Positions 44,588 to 53,619 are shown, counted from the first letter of the stretch. The stretch is 64,000 bases of DNA from Cupriavidus sp. (GCA_031181345.1 JAPSLC010000005.1:94429-158428), one strand, 5' to 3'. Program-made: numbers and translations. Notes: generated by a model from the letters alone, not told the origin.

Positions 44588-45844
44588 ATGACCACCGGCG
44601 CCGTTGGCGAACACGCTGGCGCCATCGTCCCCGACGTACGCCGCATCGCCGTGCTGCGCGCCAACGCGGTCGGCGACTATGTGCTGACGCTGCCCGCGCT
44701 GCAGGCGCTGAAGGCCGCCTATCCGCAAGCGACGCTGGCCCTGCTGGGCAAGCGCTGGCATGCGGAATTCCTCGATGGCAGGCCGGGGCCGGTCGACGAG
44801 GTGATCTGCCTGCCTGCCGTATCGGGCGTCACGGCGCCAGCCGATGCGCCGGAGCCGGCCGCCGAAGACGGCGACGCACTACGCGATTTTCTGTCCCAGA
44901 TGCGGCGCCGCCGCTTCGATCTGGCCCTGCAGCTGCATGGCGGCGGCCGGTACAGCAATCCGCTGGTGCGGGCGCTCGGCGCACGCGTGACGGCCGGCTT
45001 CTGCGCACCGGGCGCCAGCGCGCTCGATCGCAATTTCCCTTACCTGACGCCCGACATCGACCTGCATCCACGCGCCTTGCTGCTGCTCGAATGCGTGGCG
45101 CTGGTGGGCGCACGGGCAAGCGCGATCGAGCCGCGGCTGTCGTTGCGAGCGCGCGATCATGAGGCGCTCGCGGCCGCCCTGCCGGCCGTGCCTGACATGA
45201 CTCAGCCGCTGGTGGTGCTGCAGCCGGGCGCGACCGATCCGCGCCGCCGCTGGCGGGCGAACGGCTTTGCCGCGGTGGGCGATGCGCTGGCCGCGCAGGG
45301 CGCGCTCGTCGCGATCAACGGCGATCCGTCGGAAGCGGAGCTGGTGCATCGCGTCGCCGCCGCGATGCGGCATCGGCCGCTGGCGTTGCCGGGCACGCTG
45401 TCGCTCGGCGCCCTGTGCGCGCTGCTAGCGCGGGCGCACCTGGTGGTGTCCAACGATACCGGGCCCGCGCATCTGGCCCGCGCGCTCGACGTGCCCACCG
45501 TCACGCTGTACTGGATCGGCAATCTGCCCAGCTACGGCCCGCTGTCGGCGCGATGGCATCGCGTGGCGGTGTCATACGGCGTCGATTGCCCGGTATGCGG
45601 GGCACGCGTGATCAATGCGCTCGATGGCCATTGCGGCCACGGCGCGTCCTTGCTCGACGAGATCGCCGCCGACGCGGTCGTCGGCCTGGCGCTGCAGGCG
45701 TATCGGGCCAGCCTGGAGCGCAACAACGATGGCGCGCGCCGGGTCGATCCCCTCAGCCGACCCGCGCCAGGATCTGCCCGCCCCCATAGCTCGACTGCAC
45801 CGGCGGCGTGCCACCCAGCGTCACGCGGATCGCGCAGTACTTGA
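44588..45844 (+). CDS. Family 9 glycosyltransferase (heptosyltransferase-like)
   Basis: 418 aa. GT9 features: RIAVLRANAVGDYVLTLPALQAL at the N-terminus, VVLQPGATDPRRRW, and the donor-binding VVSNDTGPAHLARAL. Transfers a sugar, probably a heptose or related residue, in LPS or exopolysaccharide assembly. The last ~31 codons overlap the 3' end of the convergent formate dehydrogenase gene by 92 bp; that tail (Pro/Ser/Arg-rich, no GT9 character) exists only because no stop occurs earlier. Confidence 0.88.
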   Translation: MTTGAVGEHAGAIVPDVRRIAVLRANAVGDYVLTLPALQALKAAYPQATLALLGKRWHAEFLDGRPGPVDEVICLPAVSGVTAPADAPEPAAEDGDALRDFLSQMRRRRFDLALQLHGGGRYSNPLVRALGARVTAGFCAPGASALDRNFPYLTPDIDLHPRALLLLECVALVGARASAIEPRLSLRARDHEALAAALPAVPDMTQPLVVLQPGATDPRRRWRANGFAAVGDALAAQGALVAINGDPSEAELVHRVAAAMRHRPLALPGTLSLGALCALLARAHLVVSNDTGPAHLARALDVPTVTLYWIGNLPSYGPLSARWHRVAVSYGVDCPVCGARVINALDGHCGHGASLLDEIAADAVVGLALQAYRASLERNNDGARRVDPLSRPAPGSARPHSSTAPAACHPASRGSRST

Positions 45845-48575
45845 ACTCCGGGATCTTGCCGAACGGATCGAGCGCCGGATTGGTCAGCTTGTTGATCGCC
45901 GCCTCGTAGTAGCAGAACGGCACGAACACCGCGCCGCGCGGCGTGCCCTCGTCCGCGCGCGCATACAGCGCGACCTCCCCGCGGCGCGACGCCAGCGTGA
46001 TGACGTCGCCTGGCTTGCCGCCCCACTGCGCCAGATCGAGCGGATGAACCAGCGCGGTCGGATCGGGCTCGAGCGCGTCGAGCACCCCTGCCCTTCGCGT
46101 CATGCTGCCGGTATGCCAGTGTTCGAGCTGGCGTCCGGTGATCAGCACGAACGGATAGTCCTGGTCCGGGCGCTCGGCCGCCGGCACGATATCGGCCGGC
46201 ACGAAGCGCGCGCGCCCGGTCGGCGTGGGGAAGTCGTCGGTGAAGATCACCGGCTCGCCGGCATCGCCTTCCTCGCGGCACGGGTAGGTCACCGCGTGTT
46301 CGCGCTGCAGCCGGTCCCAGGTGATACCCGCGATGCTCGGCATCGCCAGCCGCATTTCGTCGAACACATCGGCCACGTCGCCGTAGCGCCAATCCAGGCG
46401 GAGCTGCGCGGCCATCTGCTGGATGATCCACAGGTCCTGGCGCGCCTGTCCCGGTGGATCGATGGCCTGCCGGCCGAGCTGCACGATGCGGTCGGTATTG
46501 GTGAAGGTGCCGGTCTTCTCGGGGAAGGCCGAGGCCGGCAATACCACGTCGGCGAGATAGGCGGTCTCGGTCAGGAAGATGTCCTGCACCACCAGATGAT
46601 CGAGCGCCGCCAGCGCCTCGCGCGCGTGCTGCGCGTCGGGGTCCGACATCGCCGGGTTCTCGCCCATGATGTACATGCCGCGCACCTCGCCGCGCTCGAT
46701 GGCCTGCATCACCTCGACCACCGTCAAACCCGGCTGGCGATCCAGCGGCGTGCCCCACAGCGCCTCGAAGCGCGCCGCGGCGTCGGCATCGTCGACGCGC
46801 CGGTAGTCCGGATACATCATCGGAATCAGCCCGGCGTCCGAGGCGCCCTGCACATTGTTCTGGCCGCGCAGCGGATGCAGGCCGGTGCCGGGCCGGCCGA
46901 TCTGGCCGGTCATCAGCGCCAGCGCGATCAGGCAGCGCGCATTGTCGGTGCCGTGCACGTGCTGCGACACGCCCATGCCCCACAGGATCATCGCGCTGCC
47001 GGCGGTCGCGTAGAGCCGCGCGACATGGCGGATCGTCTCCGCGTCGATGCCGCAGATCGGCGCCATCGCCTCGGGGCTGTAGGCGGCGACATTGCGTTCG
47101 AGCTCTTCGTAGCCAATCGTGCGGCTCTCGATGAAGTCGCGATCGACCAGCCCCTCGGTGACGATCACATGCATCATCGCGTTGAGCAGCGCGACATCGG
47201 TGTCTGGCTGGAACTGCAGGAAGCGATAGGCGAAGCGCGCCAGGTCCGAGCGGCGCGGATCGGCGACGATCAGCTTGGTGCCATTGCGCACGGCATTCTT
47301 GATCCAGCTCGCCGCGACCGGGTGATTGACGGTCGGATTGGCGCCGATCAGGATCACGACCTCGGCCTTGCCCACATCGATCACCGGATTGGACACCGCG
47401 CCCGAGCCGATCCCTTCGAGCAACGCGGCCACCGACGAGGCATGGCACAGCCGCGTGCAGTGGTCGACGTTGTTGCTGCCGAAGCCGGTCCGCACCAGCT
47501 TCTGGAACAGATAGGCTTCCTCGTTGCTGCCCTTGGCCGAGCCGAAGCCGGCCAGCGCGCGCTTGCCATGCGTATCGCGAATGCGCGCCAGGCCGCCGCC
47601 GGCCAGCGCCAGCGCTTCCTCCCACGTGGCCTCGCGGAACACCTCCATCGCGCGCTCGGGGTCCATCACCGCATCGCCGCGCTTGGGCACCCCCTCGCGG
47701 CGCACCAGCGGCACCGTCAGGCGATGCGGATGGGCGGCGTAGTCGAAGCCGTAGCGGCCCTTGACGCAGAGCCGCGCGTGATTGGCCGGGCCATCGCGTC
47801 CCTCGACGTACTGGATGCGGTTGTCCTTGACGTGGTAGGTCAGCTGGCAGCCCACGCCGCAATAGGGGCAGACCGATTGCACCTGCTTGTCCGGCACCGC
47901 CAGCGCCGCGGCGCGCGCCGGCATCAGCGCGCCGGTCGGGCAGGCCTGCACGCATTCGCCGCAGGCCACGCAGGTCGACGTGCCCATCGGATCGTCCATG
48001 TCGAACACGATCTTCGCGTCCGCGCCGCGCAACGCGATGCCGATCACGTCATTGGCCTGCTCGTCGCGGCAGGCGCGCAGGCAGCGCGTGCACTGGATGC
48101 AGGCATCGAGATTGACCGCGATGGCCGGATGCGACAGATCGGGCGCCACGGATTCGCGCGGCGCGAAGCGCGGCTTGCCGATCTCGAGCCGCGCGGACCA
48201 TTGGTCAAGTTCGCTGTCGCGCGTGTAGGCGGTCTCGGGCATGTCCGACTGCAGCAGCTCGAGCACCATGCTCTGCGCCTTGCGCGCGCGCGGCGAATCG
48301 GTCTGCACGTTCATGCCGTTGGCCGGCTGCCGGCAGCACGACGGCGCCAGCACGCGCTCGCCGTCGATCTCGACCATGCAGGCGCGGCAGTTGCCCGCCG
48401 GCTCCAGGCCGTCCTTGTAGCACAGGTGCGGAATCTCGACGCCTTCGCGCTTGGCCACTTGCAGCAGCGTTTCGCCGGGCGCGGCCACCACTTCGCGGCC
48501 GTTCAGCTGGAAGGCGACCGAAGCCGGGTCGGAGGCTTGGACGAGGGCGCGTTCGGCGCGGGTCAATGCATTCAT
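45753..48575 (-). CDS. NAD-dependent formate dehydrogenase, catalytic alpha subunit
   Basis: 940 aa molybdo/tungsto-bis-MGD enzyme oxidising formate to CO2. In order: an N-terminal [2Fe-2S] domain (CYKDGLEPAGNCRAC, then PSCC), His/Cys iron-sulphur region, two [4Fe-4S] motifs CIQCTRCLRAC and CVACGECVQACP, the FdhF-type CPYCGVGCQL cluster, the active-site Cys in VDHCTRLCHASSV, and the C-terminal MGD-binding domain. Layout matches FdsA/Fdh1A proteins of soluble NAD-linked enzymes. No fdhD/fdsC-like sulfurtransferase or small delta subunit lies alongside. Downstream of the fused beta subunit (60-bp gap), same operon. Confidence 0.95.
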   Translation of the reverse strand: MNALTRAERALVQASDPASVAFQLNGREVVAAPGETLLQVAKREGVEIPHLCYKDGLEPAGNCRACMVEIDGERVLAPSCCRQPANGMNVQTDSPRARKAQSMVLELLQSDMPETAYTRDSELDQWSARLEIGKPRFAPRESVAPDLSHPAIAVNLDACIQCTRCLRACRDEQANDVIGIALRGADAKIVFDMDDPMGTSTCVACGECVQACPTGALMPARAAALAVPDKQVQSVCPYCGVGCQLTYHVKDNRIQYVEGRDGPANHARLCVKGRYGFDYAAHPHRLTVPLVRREGVPKRGDAVMDPERAMEVFREATWEEALALAGGGLARIRDTHGKRALAGFGSAKGSNEEAYLFQKLVRTGFGSNNVDHCTRLCHASSVAALLEGIGSGAVSNPVIDVGKAEVVILIGANPTVNHPVAASWIKNAVRNGTKLIVADPRRSDLARFAYRFLQFQPDTDVALLNAMMHVIVTEGLVDRDFIESRTIGYEELERNVAAYSPEAMAPICGIDAETIRHVARLYATAGSAMILWGMGVSQHVHGTDNARCLIALALMTGQIGRPGTGLHPLRGQNNVQGASDAGLIPMMYPDYRRVDDADAAARFEALWGTPLDRQPGLTVVEVMQAIERGEVRGMYIMGENPAMSDPDAQHAREALAALDHLVVQDIFLTETAYLADVVLPASAFPEKTGTFTNTDRIVQLGRQAIDPPGQARQDLWIIQQMAAQLRLDWRYGDVADVFDEMRLAMPSIAGITWDRLQREHAVTYPCREEGDAGEPVIFTDDFPTPTGRARFVPADIVPAAERPDQDYPFVLITGRQLEHWHTGSMTRRAGVLDALEPDPTALVHPLDLAQWGGKPGDVITLASRRGEVALYARADEGTPRGAVFVPFCYYEAAINKLTNPALDPFGKIPEFKYCAIRVTLGGTPPVQSSYGGGQILARVG

Positions 48576-48635
48576 GGCGGTCTCGTGGATCTGTCGTACG
48601 GCGTCTTCGGGCGACGTCTTGCAGCGTCTTGCAGC

Positions 48636-50351
48636 TCAGGCCAGCTCGTGCGGGAAATAGCGGATCACGCAGTCGATCGGATTGGGTGCGGCCTGCCCCA
48701 GCCCGCAGATCGACGCATCGCGCATCACCGCCGACAGGTCGGCCAGCGCCTCGCGGTCCCACTGCGGCTGCGCGATCAGCTGCACGGCCTTGGCCGTGCC
48801 GACGCGGCACGGCGTGCACTGCCCGCAGGACTCGTGCGCGAAGAAATGCATCAGGTTGCGCGCCACGTCGACGGCGCGATCGTGGTCCGACAACACCACC
48901 ACCGCCGCCGAGCCGATGAAGCAGCCATGCGGCTGCAGCGTGTCGAAGTCCAGAGGGATATCGCCCATCGACGCGGGCAGGATGCCCCCCGACGCGCCGC
49001 CGGGCAGATAGCCGTAGAAACGGTGGCCATCGAGCATGCCACCGCAATACTCGTCGATCAGCTCGGTGATGGTGATGCCGGCCGGGGCCAGATGCACGCC
49101 CGGCTTGTTGACGCGGCCCGACACCGAGAACGAGCGCAGCCCCTTGCGTCCATGCCGGCCCTGTCCGGCGAACCACTCCGGTCCGCGTTCGAGGATGTCG
49201 CGCACCCAGTACAGCGTCTCGAAGTTGTGCTCCAGCGTCGGCCGGCCGAACAGGCCGACCTGCGCCACATAGGGCGGGCGCAGCCGCGGCCAGCCGCGCT
49301 TGCCTTCGATCGATTCGATCATCGCGGACTCTTCGCCGCAGATATAGGCGCCGGCGCCGCGCCGCAATTCGATCGGCGGCAGATCGGCGCACGGCGGGTC
49401 GTCGCGCAGCCGCCGCAGTTCCTCGGTCAGCAGCGCGCGGCAGCCGGCGTACTCGTCGCGCAGGTAGATATAGATCGCATCGACCTGCACGACCTTGGCG
49501 GCGATCAGCATGCCCTCGATGAAGCGATGCGGATCGCGCTCCAGATAGAAGCGGTCCTTGAAGGTACCGGGTTCGCCTTCGTCGATATTGACTGCCATCA
49601 GGCGCGGGCCGGCCTCGGCCCGCACGATGCGCCATTTGCGTCCCGTCGGGAAACCGGCGCCACCGAGGCCGCGCAGTCCCGCATGCTCCATCGTCGCGAT
49701 GGCGTCGTCGGTCGACAACGCGCCTTCGGCCACGGCGCGCAAGGTCCGGTAACCGCCCTGCTCCCGATACGCCAGATAGTCGACGTACGGCTCGGGCTCA
49801 TGACGCACGGCGCCCGTGGCCACGCGTTCGACGATCGCTTCCGCGCTCGCCACGTCGACCGGATTCTGTCCGACCAGCGCCGCCGGCGCGCGCTCGCAAC
49901 GGCCGATGCACGGTGCGGCGACCACGCGCACGTCGGTGCCGAGCAGCGCCGGCAGCTTGGCGAGCAGCGACTGCGCACCGGCCATCTCGCACGCGATGCC
50001 CTCGCAGACGCGCACGGTCAGCGCGGGAGGCGGCGCGATGGTCCCGTCGGCATCCTCGCGCACGACGTCGAAGTGGTGATAGAAGGTCGCGACCTCGTAG
50101 ACCTCGGCCTGCGACATCTTCATCTCGGCGGCCAACGCCGCCAGATGTGGCGCGGCCAGCTGGCCATAGCGATCGTTGATCGCGTGCAGATGCTCGATCA
50201 GCAGATCGCGCCGGCGCGGCGCCTCGCCGAGCAGCGCGCCGACCTCTGCCAGCGCGGCAGGATCGACCTGTCGTCCCTTGGGTTGTCGGCGCTTGCGCTG
50301 CCGGCCGATGCTCTCGACCGGAATGGGGATCACGACCTGGTTCATGGCCAT
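48636..50351 (-). CDS. Formate dehydrogenase beta subunit, NuoE-NuoF fusion
   Basis: 571 aa diaphorase chain passing electrons to NAD+. NuoE-like half (residues 1-~165): [2Fe-2S] ligands in VCEGIACE and APCIGRCE. NuoF-like half: FMN/NADH segments LRGLGGAGFPTGRKW and GAGAYICGEESAMIESIEGKRG, and the [4Fe-4S] motif SCGQCTPC. In most Burkholderiales FdsG and FdsB are separate; a fused chain is the architecture of Fdh1B of Methylobacterium, a tungsten enzyme, so W-dependence is possible. ATG 50351 chosen; ATG 50345 is equally possible. Confidence 0.93.
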   Translation of the reverse strand: MAMNQVVIPIPVESIGRQRKRRQPKGRQVDPAALAEVGALLGEAPRRRDLLIEHLHAINDRYGQLAAPHLAALAAEMKMSQAEVYEVATFYHHFDVVREDADGTIAPPPALTVRVCEGIACEMAGAQSLLAKLPALLGTDVRVVAAPCIGRCERAPAALVGQNPVDVASAEAIVERVATGAVRHEPEPYVDYLAYREQGGYRTLRAVAEGALSTDDAIATMEHAGLRGLGGAGFPTGRKWRIVRAEAGPRLMAVNIDEGEPGTFKDRFYLERDPHRFIEGMLIAAKVVQVDAIYIYLRDEYAGCRALLTEELRRLRDDPPCADLPPIELRRGAGAYICGEESAMIESIEGKRGWPRLRPPYVAQVGLFGRPTLEHNFETLYWVRDILERGPEWFAGQGRHGRKGLRSFSVSGRVNKPGVHLAPAGITITELIDEYCGGMLDGHRFYGYLPGGASGGILPASMGDIPLDFDTLQPHGCFIGSAAVVVLSDHDRAVDVARNLMHFFAHESCGQCTPCRVGTAKAVQLIAQPQWDREALADLSAVMRDASICGLGQAAPNPIDCVIRYFPHELA

Positions 50352-50560
50352 CTCTGTTCGTTGTCCTGGATGCCTTGGGGAAAGCGGCGTGGGGGGACGC
50401 CGCCGGGTCGATGATAGCGCCATCGGCCATGGCCCCTTCCGCTGCTGCTTCCAGCGCCTACCGGCATCACGGTGGGCGCGCCCGCGTTCGCTGCAGACCC
50501 TGCTACGTCAGATCGAGGCGGCACGACTGGCGAGTGCGTCGGCGGCGCCTTCAGTGCTAT

Positions 50561-50588
50561 ACGGTATGTGATATATCAATTAGGTCAA
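50561..50588 (-). promoter_or_regulatory. Shared formyl-CoA regulon promoter, site 1 (formate dehydrogenase)
   Basis: Minus strand: -35 TTGACC (50588-50583), 16-bp spacer, -10 TACCGT (50566-50561). The element TTGATATATCACATAC (50579-50564) includes the palindrome TGATATATCA and runs from the spacer into the -10. Identical 16-mers occur at sites 2 and 3, and one with a single change at site 4. Confidence 0.8.
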
Positions 50589-50984
50589 GGCGATTTCCCG
50601 GGCGGGCCCGGCCGAGGCGCAATGGTGCGATGGAGAAAGGCCTGGATCCGCGCGTTGCGCCAAGACGGACACCGCTGCGTGGTGCGCATGGACGCCACGG
50701 CAGTCCGTAGCGGCAAGCCTTGACATATCAGTGAGTTAGCGAGGCATCCCGCATCAATCGGGCATGCCGGGACGCAAGGGCGTGGCGGGACCGTCGCGTC
50801 CGATCGGGCTCGCGTGCCTGTCATTTCGAGAGCGGCACTGAGGGTAAATCCCTATGCGGGCGGCAGGCGGATCGGCGAACGGACCATGACGCACGCAGCG
50901 CGGGAAAGAACGACGCGGGGGAAATAAAGAAGGAAGGACTGGAGAAGGGAGGACGGAGGAACAAGACACTGCTTGCCGCGGTGC

Positions 50985-51029
50985 GGCCGCGCCCGCCTGC
51001 CGAAGGTCACGGCAAGCGGGGGCGCGGCC
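50985..51029 (-). terminator. Large GC-rich hairpin downstream of the small membrane protein gene
   Basis: Outer stem GGCCGCGCCC / GGGCGCGGCC (50985-50994 and 51020-51029), inner stem TGCCG / CGGCA. It lies 11 bp after the minus-strand stop at 51041. No U-run follows, so it may be an mRNA-stabilising or Rho-dependent boundary instead of an intrinsic terminator. Confidence 0.45.
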
Positions 51030-51040
51030 AGCAAACCGCG

Positions 51041-51253
51041 TCAGGCATGGGTCAGCACGAACTGGCCGGCCGCCTTGTGCGAGTCTTCGCTTGCGTCATC
51101 GTCCTGGGAGGCGCTACCGAAGCCGGCGAAGCGGCCGTGCACCTGGGCGCGCAGCAGCGCCGGCGTCGGCAGCAAGGTCGCGAGCAGCACGGTGGCGGAC
51201 ACGCCGAGGGAGAACAGGCCAAGCGACAGCAGGGTCAACAGGGTGGTTTGCAT
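51041..51253 (-). CDS. Small single-pass membrane protein of unknown function
   Basis: 70 aa from an ATG with GGAG 8 nt upstream: MQTTLLTLLSLGLFSLGV and a continuous hydrophobic helix to about residue 32, then a polar, acidic tail (DDDASEDS) ending VLTHA. Two further upstream in-frame starts (to 51277) are less well placed. It is not a recognised family. Its promoter carries the same 16-bp element as the formate dehydrogenase and formyl-CoA operons, so it belongs to that regulon; it may serve a transport or membrane accessory role (inference). Confidence 0.6.
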   Translation of the reverse strand: MQTTLLTLLSLGLFSLGVSATVLLATLLPTPALLRAQVHGRFAGFGSASQDDDASEDSHKAAGQFVLTHA

Positions 51254-51296
51254 CTGGACACTCCGATAAGACATCAATCAAGGAGTGGCCAGTATA

Positions 51297-51311
51297 TGGT
51301 GCAACGCACCA
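51297..51311. promoter_or_regulatory. 15-bp palindrome downstream of regulon site 2
   Basis: TGGTGC-AAC-GCACCA, a perfect 6-bp inverted repeat, just after the predicted transcription start of the small membrane protein gene. It could be a second operator or a 5' hairpin. Confidence 0.4.
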
Positions 51312-51322
51312 GATGTAAATAT

Positions 51323-51352
51323 TCTGTATGTGATATATCAAGAAGCGCCCAA
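51323..51352 (-). promoter_or_regulatory. Shared formyl-CoA regulon promoter, site 2 (small membrane protein)
   Basis: Minus strand: -35 TTGGGC (51352-51347), 18-bp spacer, -10 TACAGA (51328-51323), with TTGATATATCACATAC at 51341-51326. The 16-mer is identical to sites 1 and 3. About 70 nt upstream of the ATG at 51253. Confidence 0.75.
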
Positions 51353-51381
51353 TGCTGTCGTTCCTGTGCCACAGACCTCGG

Positions 51382-52290
51382 TCATCCGGTTTTCAATGCC
51401 ACATCCAGTCCCTCCTGCTCGGTGATCACGCGCCAGATGGCCGCGGCATTGGGCTTCAGCGACCGCCCCTTGCGGCGCACCAGCATCACTTGCATGGCGG
51501 CGTGCGGGCGCAGCGGCAGCAACACCACGCCGGGTAGGACACCGGCGGCGCGGGCGCGCGACGGCACCACGCCCAGCCCTTGCCGCCGCGCCACCATGCC
51601 GAGCACCGCGCAGAAGTGGCCCAGGGGCCGATATACCCGGGGACGCACGTGGTAAGCGGCCATGGCGCGCTCGATGGCCGCCAGCATGCCCGACTGGCGG
51701 TCGAGCCCGAACAGCTGCGCATCGTTCAGGTCGCCCCATCCGAGCGCCTCGCGCGAGGCCAGCGGATGGCCGGTCGGCAGCACCGCGTGGAAGGTCTCCT
51801 CGTAGAGCAGCTCGAATTGCAGCTCGGCGCAAGGCTCCGGATCGCTGACCACCGCGAAATCGACCTCGCCGCCGCGCACCGAATGCAGCGCCGCTTCCGG
51901 GCCGACATCGCGCAGCACGATATCGATGTCCGGCCACGCGTCCTGGCCGGCCTGCAGCCATGCCGGCGCCAGCATGGAAGACAGCATCGGCCCCACCGCC
52001 AGCTGCACGCGCCCATGCGCCGGCCGCGCGCTGGAGTGCGTTTCGTGCAAGGTCTGTTCGACCTCGTCGATCAGATGGCAGATGCGTTCGGACAGCAGCG
52101 TGCCGGCCTCGGTCAGCTCGACCTGGCGCGTGGTGCGGTCGAACAGGCGCAGGTCGATTTCCTCTTCCAGCTCGCGCACGCTGCGGCTGACGGCGGACTG
52201 CGTCAGTCCCAGTTCGGCGGCGGCACGGGTGAAACTGCGATGCCGCGCGACGGCGGCGAAGGCCTTCAACTGCGGAAGCGAGACATTCAT
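51382..52290 (-). CDS. LysR-family transcriptional regulator
   Basis: 302 aa. N-terminal winged HTH: LPQLKAFAAVARHRSFTRAAAELGLTQSAVSRSVRELE; periplasmic-binding-like effector domain follows (about 90-300). GGAGACC precedes the ATG at 52290. Divergent from another LysR gene; likely autoregulated through the shared intergenic region. Effector unknown; proximity to formate dehydrogenase and formyl-CoA genes is suggestive only. Confidence 0.92.
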   Translation of the reverse strand: MNVSLPQLKAFAAVARHRSFTRAAAELGLTQSAVSRSVRELEEEIDLRLFDRTTRQVELTEAGTLLSERICHLIDEVEQTLHETHSSARPAHGRVQLAVGPMLSSMLAPAWLQAGQDAWPDIDIVLRDVGPEAALHSVRGGEVDFAVVSDPEPCAELQFELLYEETFHAVLPTGHPLASREALGWGDLNDAQLFGLDRQSGMLAAIERAMAAYHVRPRVYRPLGHFCAVLGMVARRQGLGVVPSRARAAGVLPGVVLLPLRPHAAMQVMLVRRKGRSLKPNAAAIWRVITEQEGLDVALKTG

Positions 52291-52463
52291 CGTGGTCTCC
52301 TCTGGCACCGCATGCCTCGTGGGCGCGCGGCCGCTGCGGGTGCCGCCAGCGTGGGCTGGCGGCGCAGCGCTGTGCTTTTGTTATGACGCCACGGTCGTTC
52401 CCGCGGGGGTGCGCGAACGCCGATGGGTCCTTGGATGCTAGTGCAAACGACTATCCACGACGC

Positions 52464-52481
52464 CTTAACTTTTTTATTAAG
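52464..52481. promoter_or_regulatory. AT-rich inverted repeat between divergent LysR genes
   Basis: CTTAACTTTTTTATTAAG: 5-bp arms CTTAA/TTAAG around an AT-rich centre, the general form of a LysR binding site, inside the 308-bp gap that otherwise shows no gene. It lies 174 bp from one LysR start and 118 bp from the other. Confidence 0.5.
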
Positions 52482-52598
52482 ATCATTGACGACCGTCTAT
52501 GGATCGGCGGCGCTGCCGCAATGCGCGCACTGTGCGCCGCAGCGAAACGATCCCGATCACGCGCCGCAGCAAGCGGCGCGTCGACCGAAGAGGCCGCC

Positions 52599-53558
52599 AT
52601 GAAAAACGCCACGCTGCGCCAGCTCAAGGTCTTCGAAACGGTCGCCCGTCACCTGAGCTTTTCGCGCGCGGCCGAGGAATTGCACCTGACGCAGCCCGCC
52701 GTCTCGACGCAGGTCCGCCAGCTCGAGAACCATGTCGGCCTGCCGCTGTTCGAGCAGCTCGGCAAGAAGATCTACCTGACTCCCGCGGGCACCGAGATGC
52801 TGCACTACAGCCGCAGCATCATCCAGCAGTTCCGCGAGGCGGAGGACGCGATGGCGCAGCTCAGCGGCATCGCCGGAGGCCGGCTCAATATCGCAGTGAT
52901 CAGCGCGGGCGATTACTTCTTCCCCCGCGTGATCGCCGAATTCATGCGGCGCCATCCCGGCGTGACGCTGAACCTGGCGGTGCACAACCGCGAGGAACTG
53001 CTGCACCAGCTGGCCGGCAACCTGACGGACCTCGCCGTGATGGTGCGCCCGCCGGCCGGCATGGACACCGTCAACGAATCGTTCGCGCCCCACCCCTACG
53101 TCATCGTCGCGGCGCCCGACCATCCGCTGGTCGGCAGGCGCAACGTGCCGCTGTCCGCGCTGGCCGACGAGGCCTTCATCTGTCGCGAGAAGGGCTCGGA
53201 CACCTGGAACTCGATGCAGGAGGGCTTCGCGGCGCGGCTGCAGAACCTGCGCATCACGATGGAGATCAAGAGCACCGAGACCATCAAGCAGGCCGTGATC
53301 GCCAACATGGGCATCGCCTTCCTGTCGGCCCACACGGTCGCGCTGGAACTGCGCACCGGCCATCTGGCCGTGCTGGACGTCGAAGGCTTCCCGGTGATGC
53401 TGAACTGGTACGTGGTCCATCGCAAGAACAAGCGGCTGCCGCCGGTGGCGCTGGCGTTCAAGCATTTCCTGCTCAGCGAAGGCGCGGCGCAGATCGATCG
53501 CATCACCGCGGTGGCCGGGCTGATTCGCGGCAAGGGGGCCGCTGCGGCTCGCCCCTAG
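52599..53558 (+). CDS. LysR-family regulator, CbbR-like
   Basis: 319 aa. HTH: LRQLKVFETVARHLSFSRAAEELHLTQPAVSTQVRQLENHVGLPLFEQLGKKIYLTPAG, a pattern typical of the CbbR subgroup that controls autotrophy and C1 genes. The frame runs upstream to 52383, but GAAGAGG points to the ATG at 52599. Given nearby formate dehydrogenase it could respond to C1 or formate metabolism, as LysR regulators beside fds operons do; this is inference. Confidence 0.92.
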   Translation: MKNATLRQLKVFETVARHLSFSRAAEELHLTQPAVSTQVRQLENHVGLPLFEQLGKKIYLTPAGTEMLHYSRSIIQQFREAEDAMAQLSGIAGGRLNIAVISAGDYFFPRVIAEFMRRHPGVTLNLAVHNREELLHQLAGNLTDLAVMVRPPAGMDTVNESFAPHPYVIVAAPDHPLVGRRNVPLSALADEAFICREKGSDTWNSMQEGFAARLQNLRITMEIKSTETIKQAVIANMGIAFLSAHTVALELRTGHLAVLDVEGFPVMLNWYVVHRKNKRLPPVALAFKHFLLSEGAAQIDRITAVAGLIRGKGAAAARP

Positions 53559-53619
53559 CGCCGCGCTGCGCAACCTCGATGCATAAACGATGGCTTATGG
53601 TTTTGCCGATCAACTTCAA

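Larger units (their letters stand above)
50352..51040. other. Regulatory and non-coding region upstream of formate dehydrogenase
   Basis: 689 bp without a gene I can support; short frames of 60-83 codons lack Shine-Dalgarno sites and family features. It holds the formate-dehydrogenase promoter with the shared operator (50561-50588), a leader of about 200 nt, a weaker look-alike TTGACATATCAGTG (50720-50733), and a large hairpin near the small membrane protein gene (50985-51029). Confidence 0.5.

Noticed and set aside
45615..50414. 1599-codon open frame on the plus strand opposite formate dehydrogenase
   Set aside because: Shadow of the two formate dehydrogenase genes, which show complete motif sets on the minus strand.
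50720..50733. TTGACATATCAGTG as a fifth regulon site
   Set aside because: Resembles the 16-mer at only about 11 of 16 positions, lacks the ATAC half and faces no gene.
50472..50824. Short frames of 79-83 codons between the formate dehydrogenase and small membrane protein genes
   Set aside because: No ribosome site, no conserved features, and one reads through the regulon operator.
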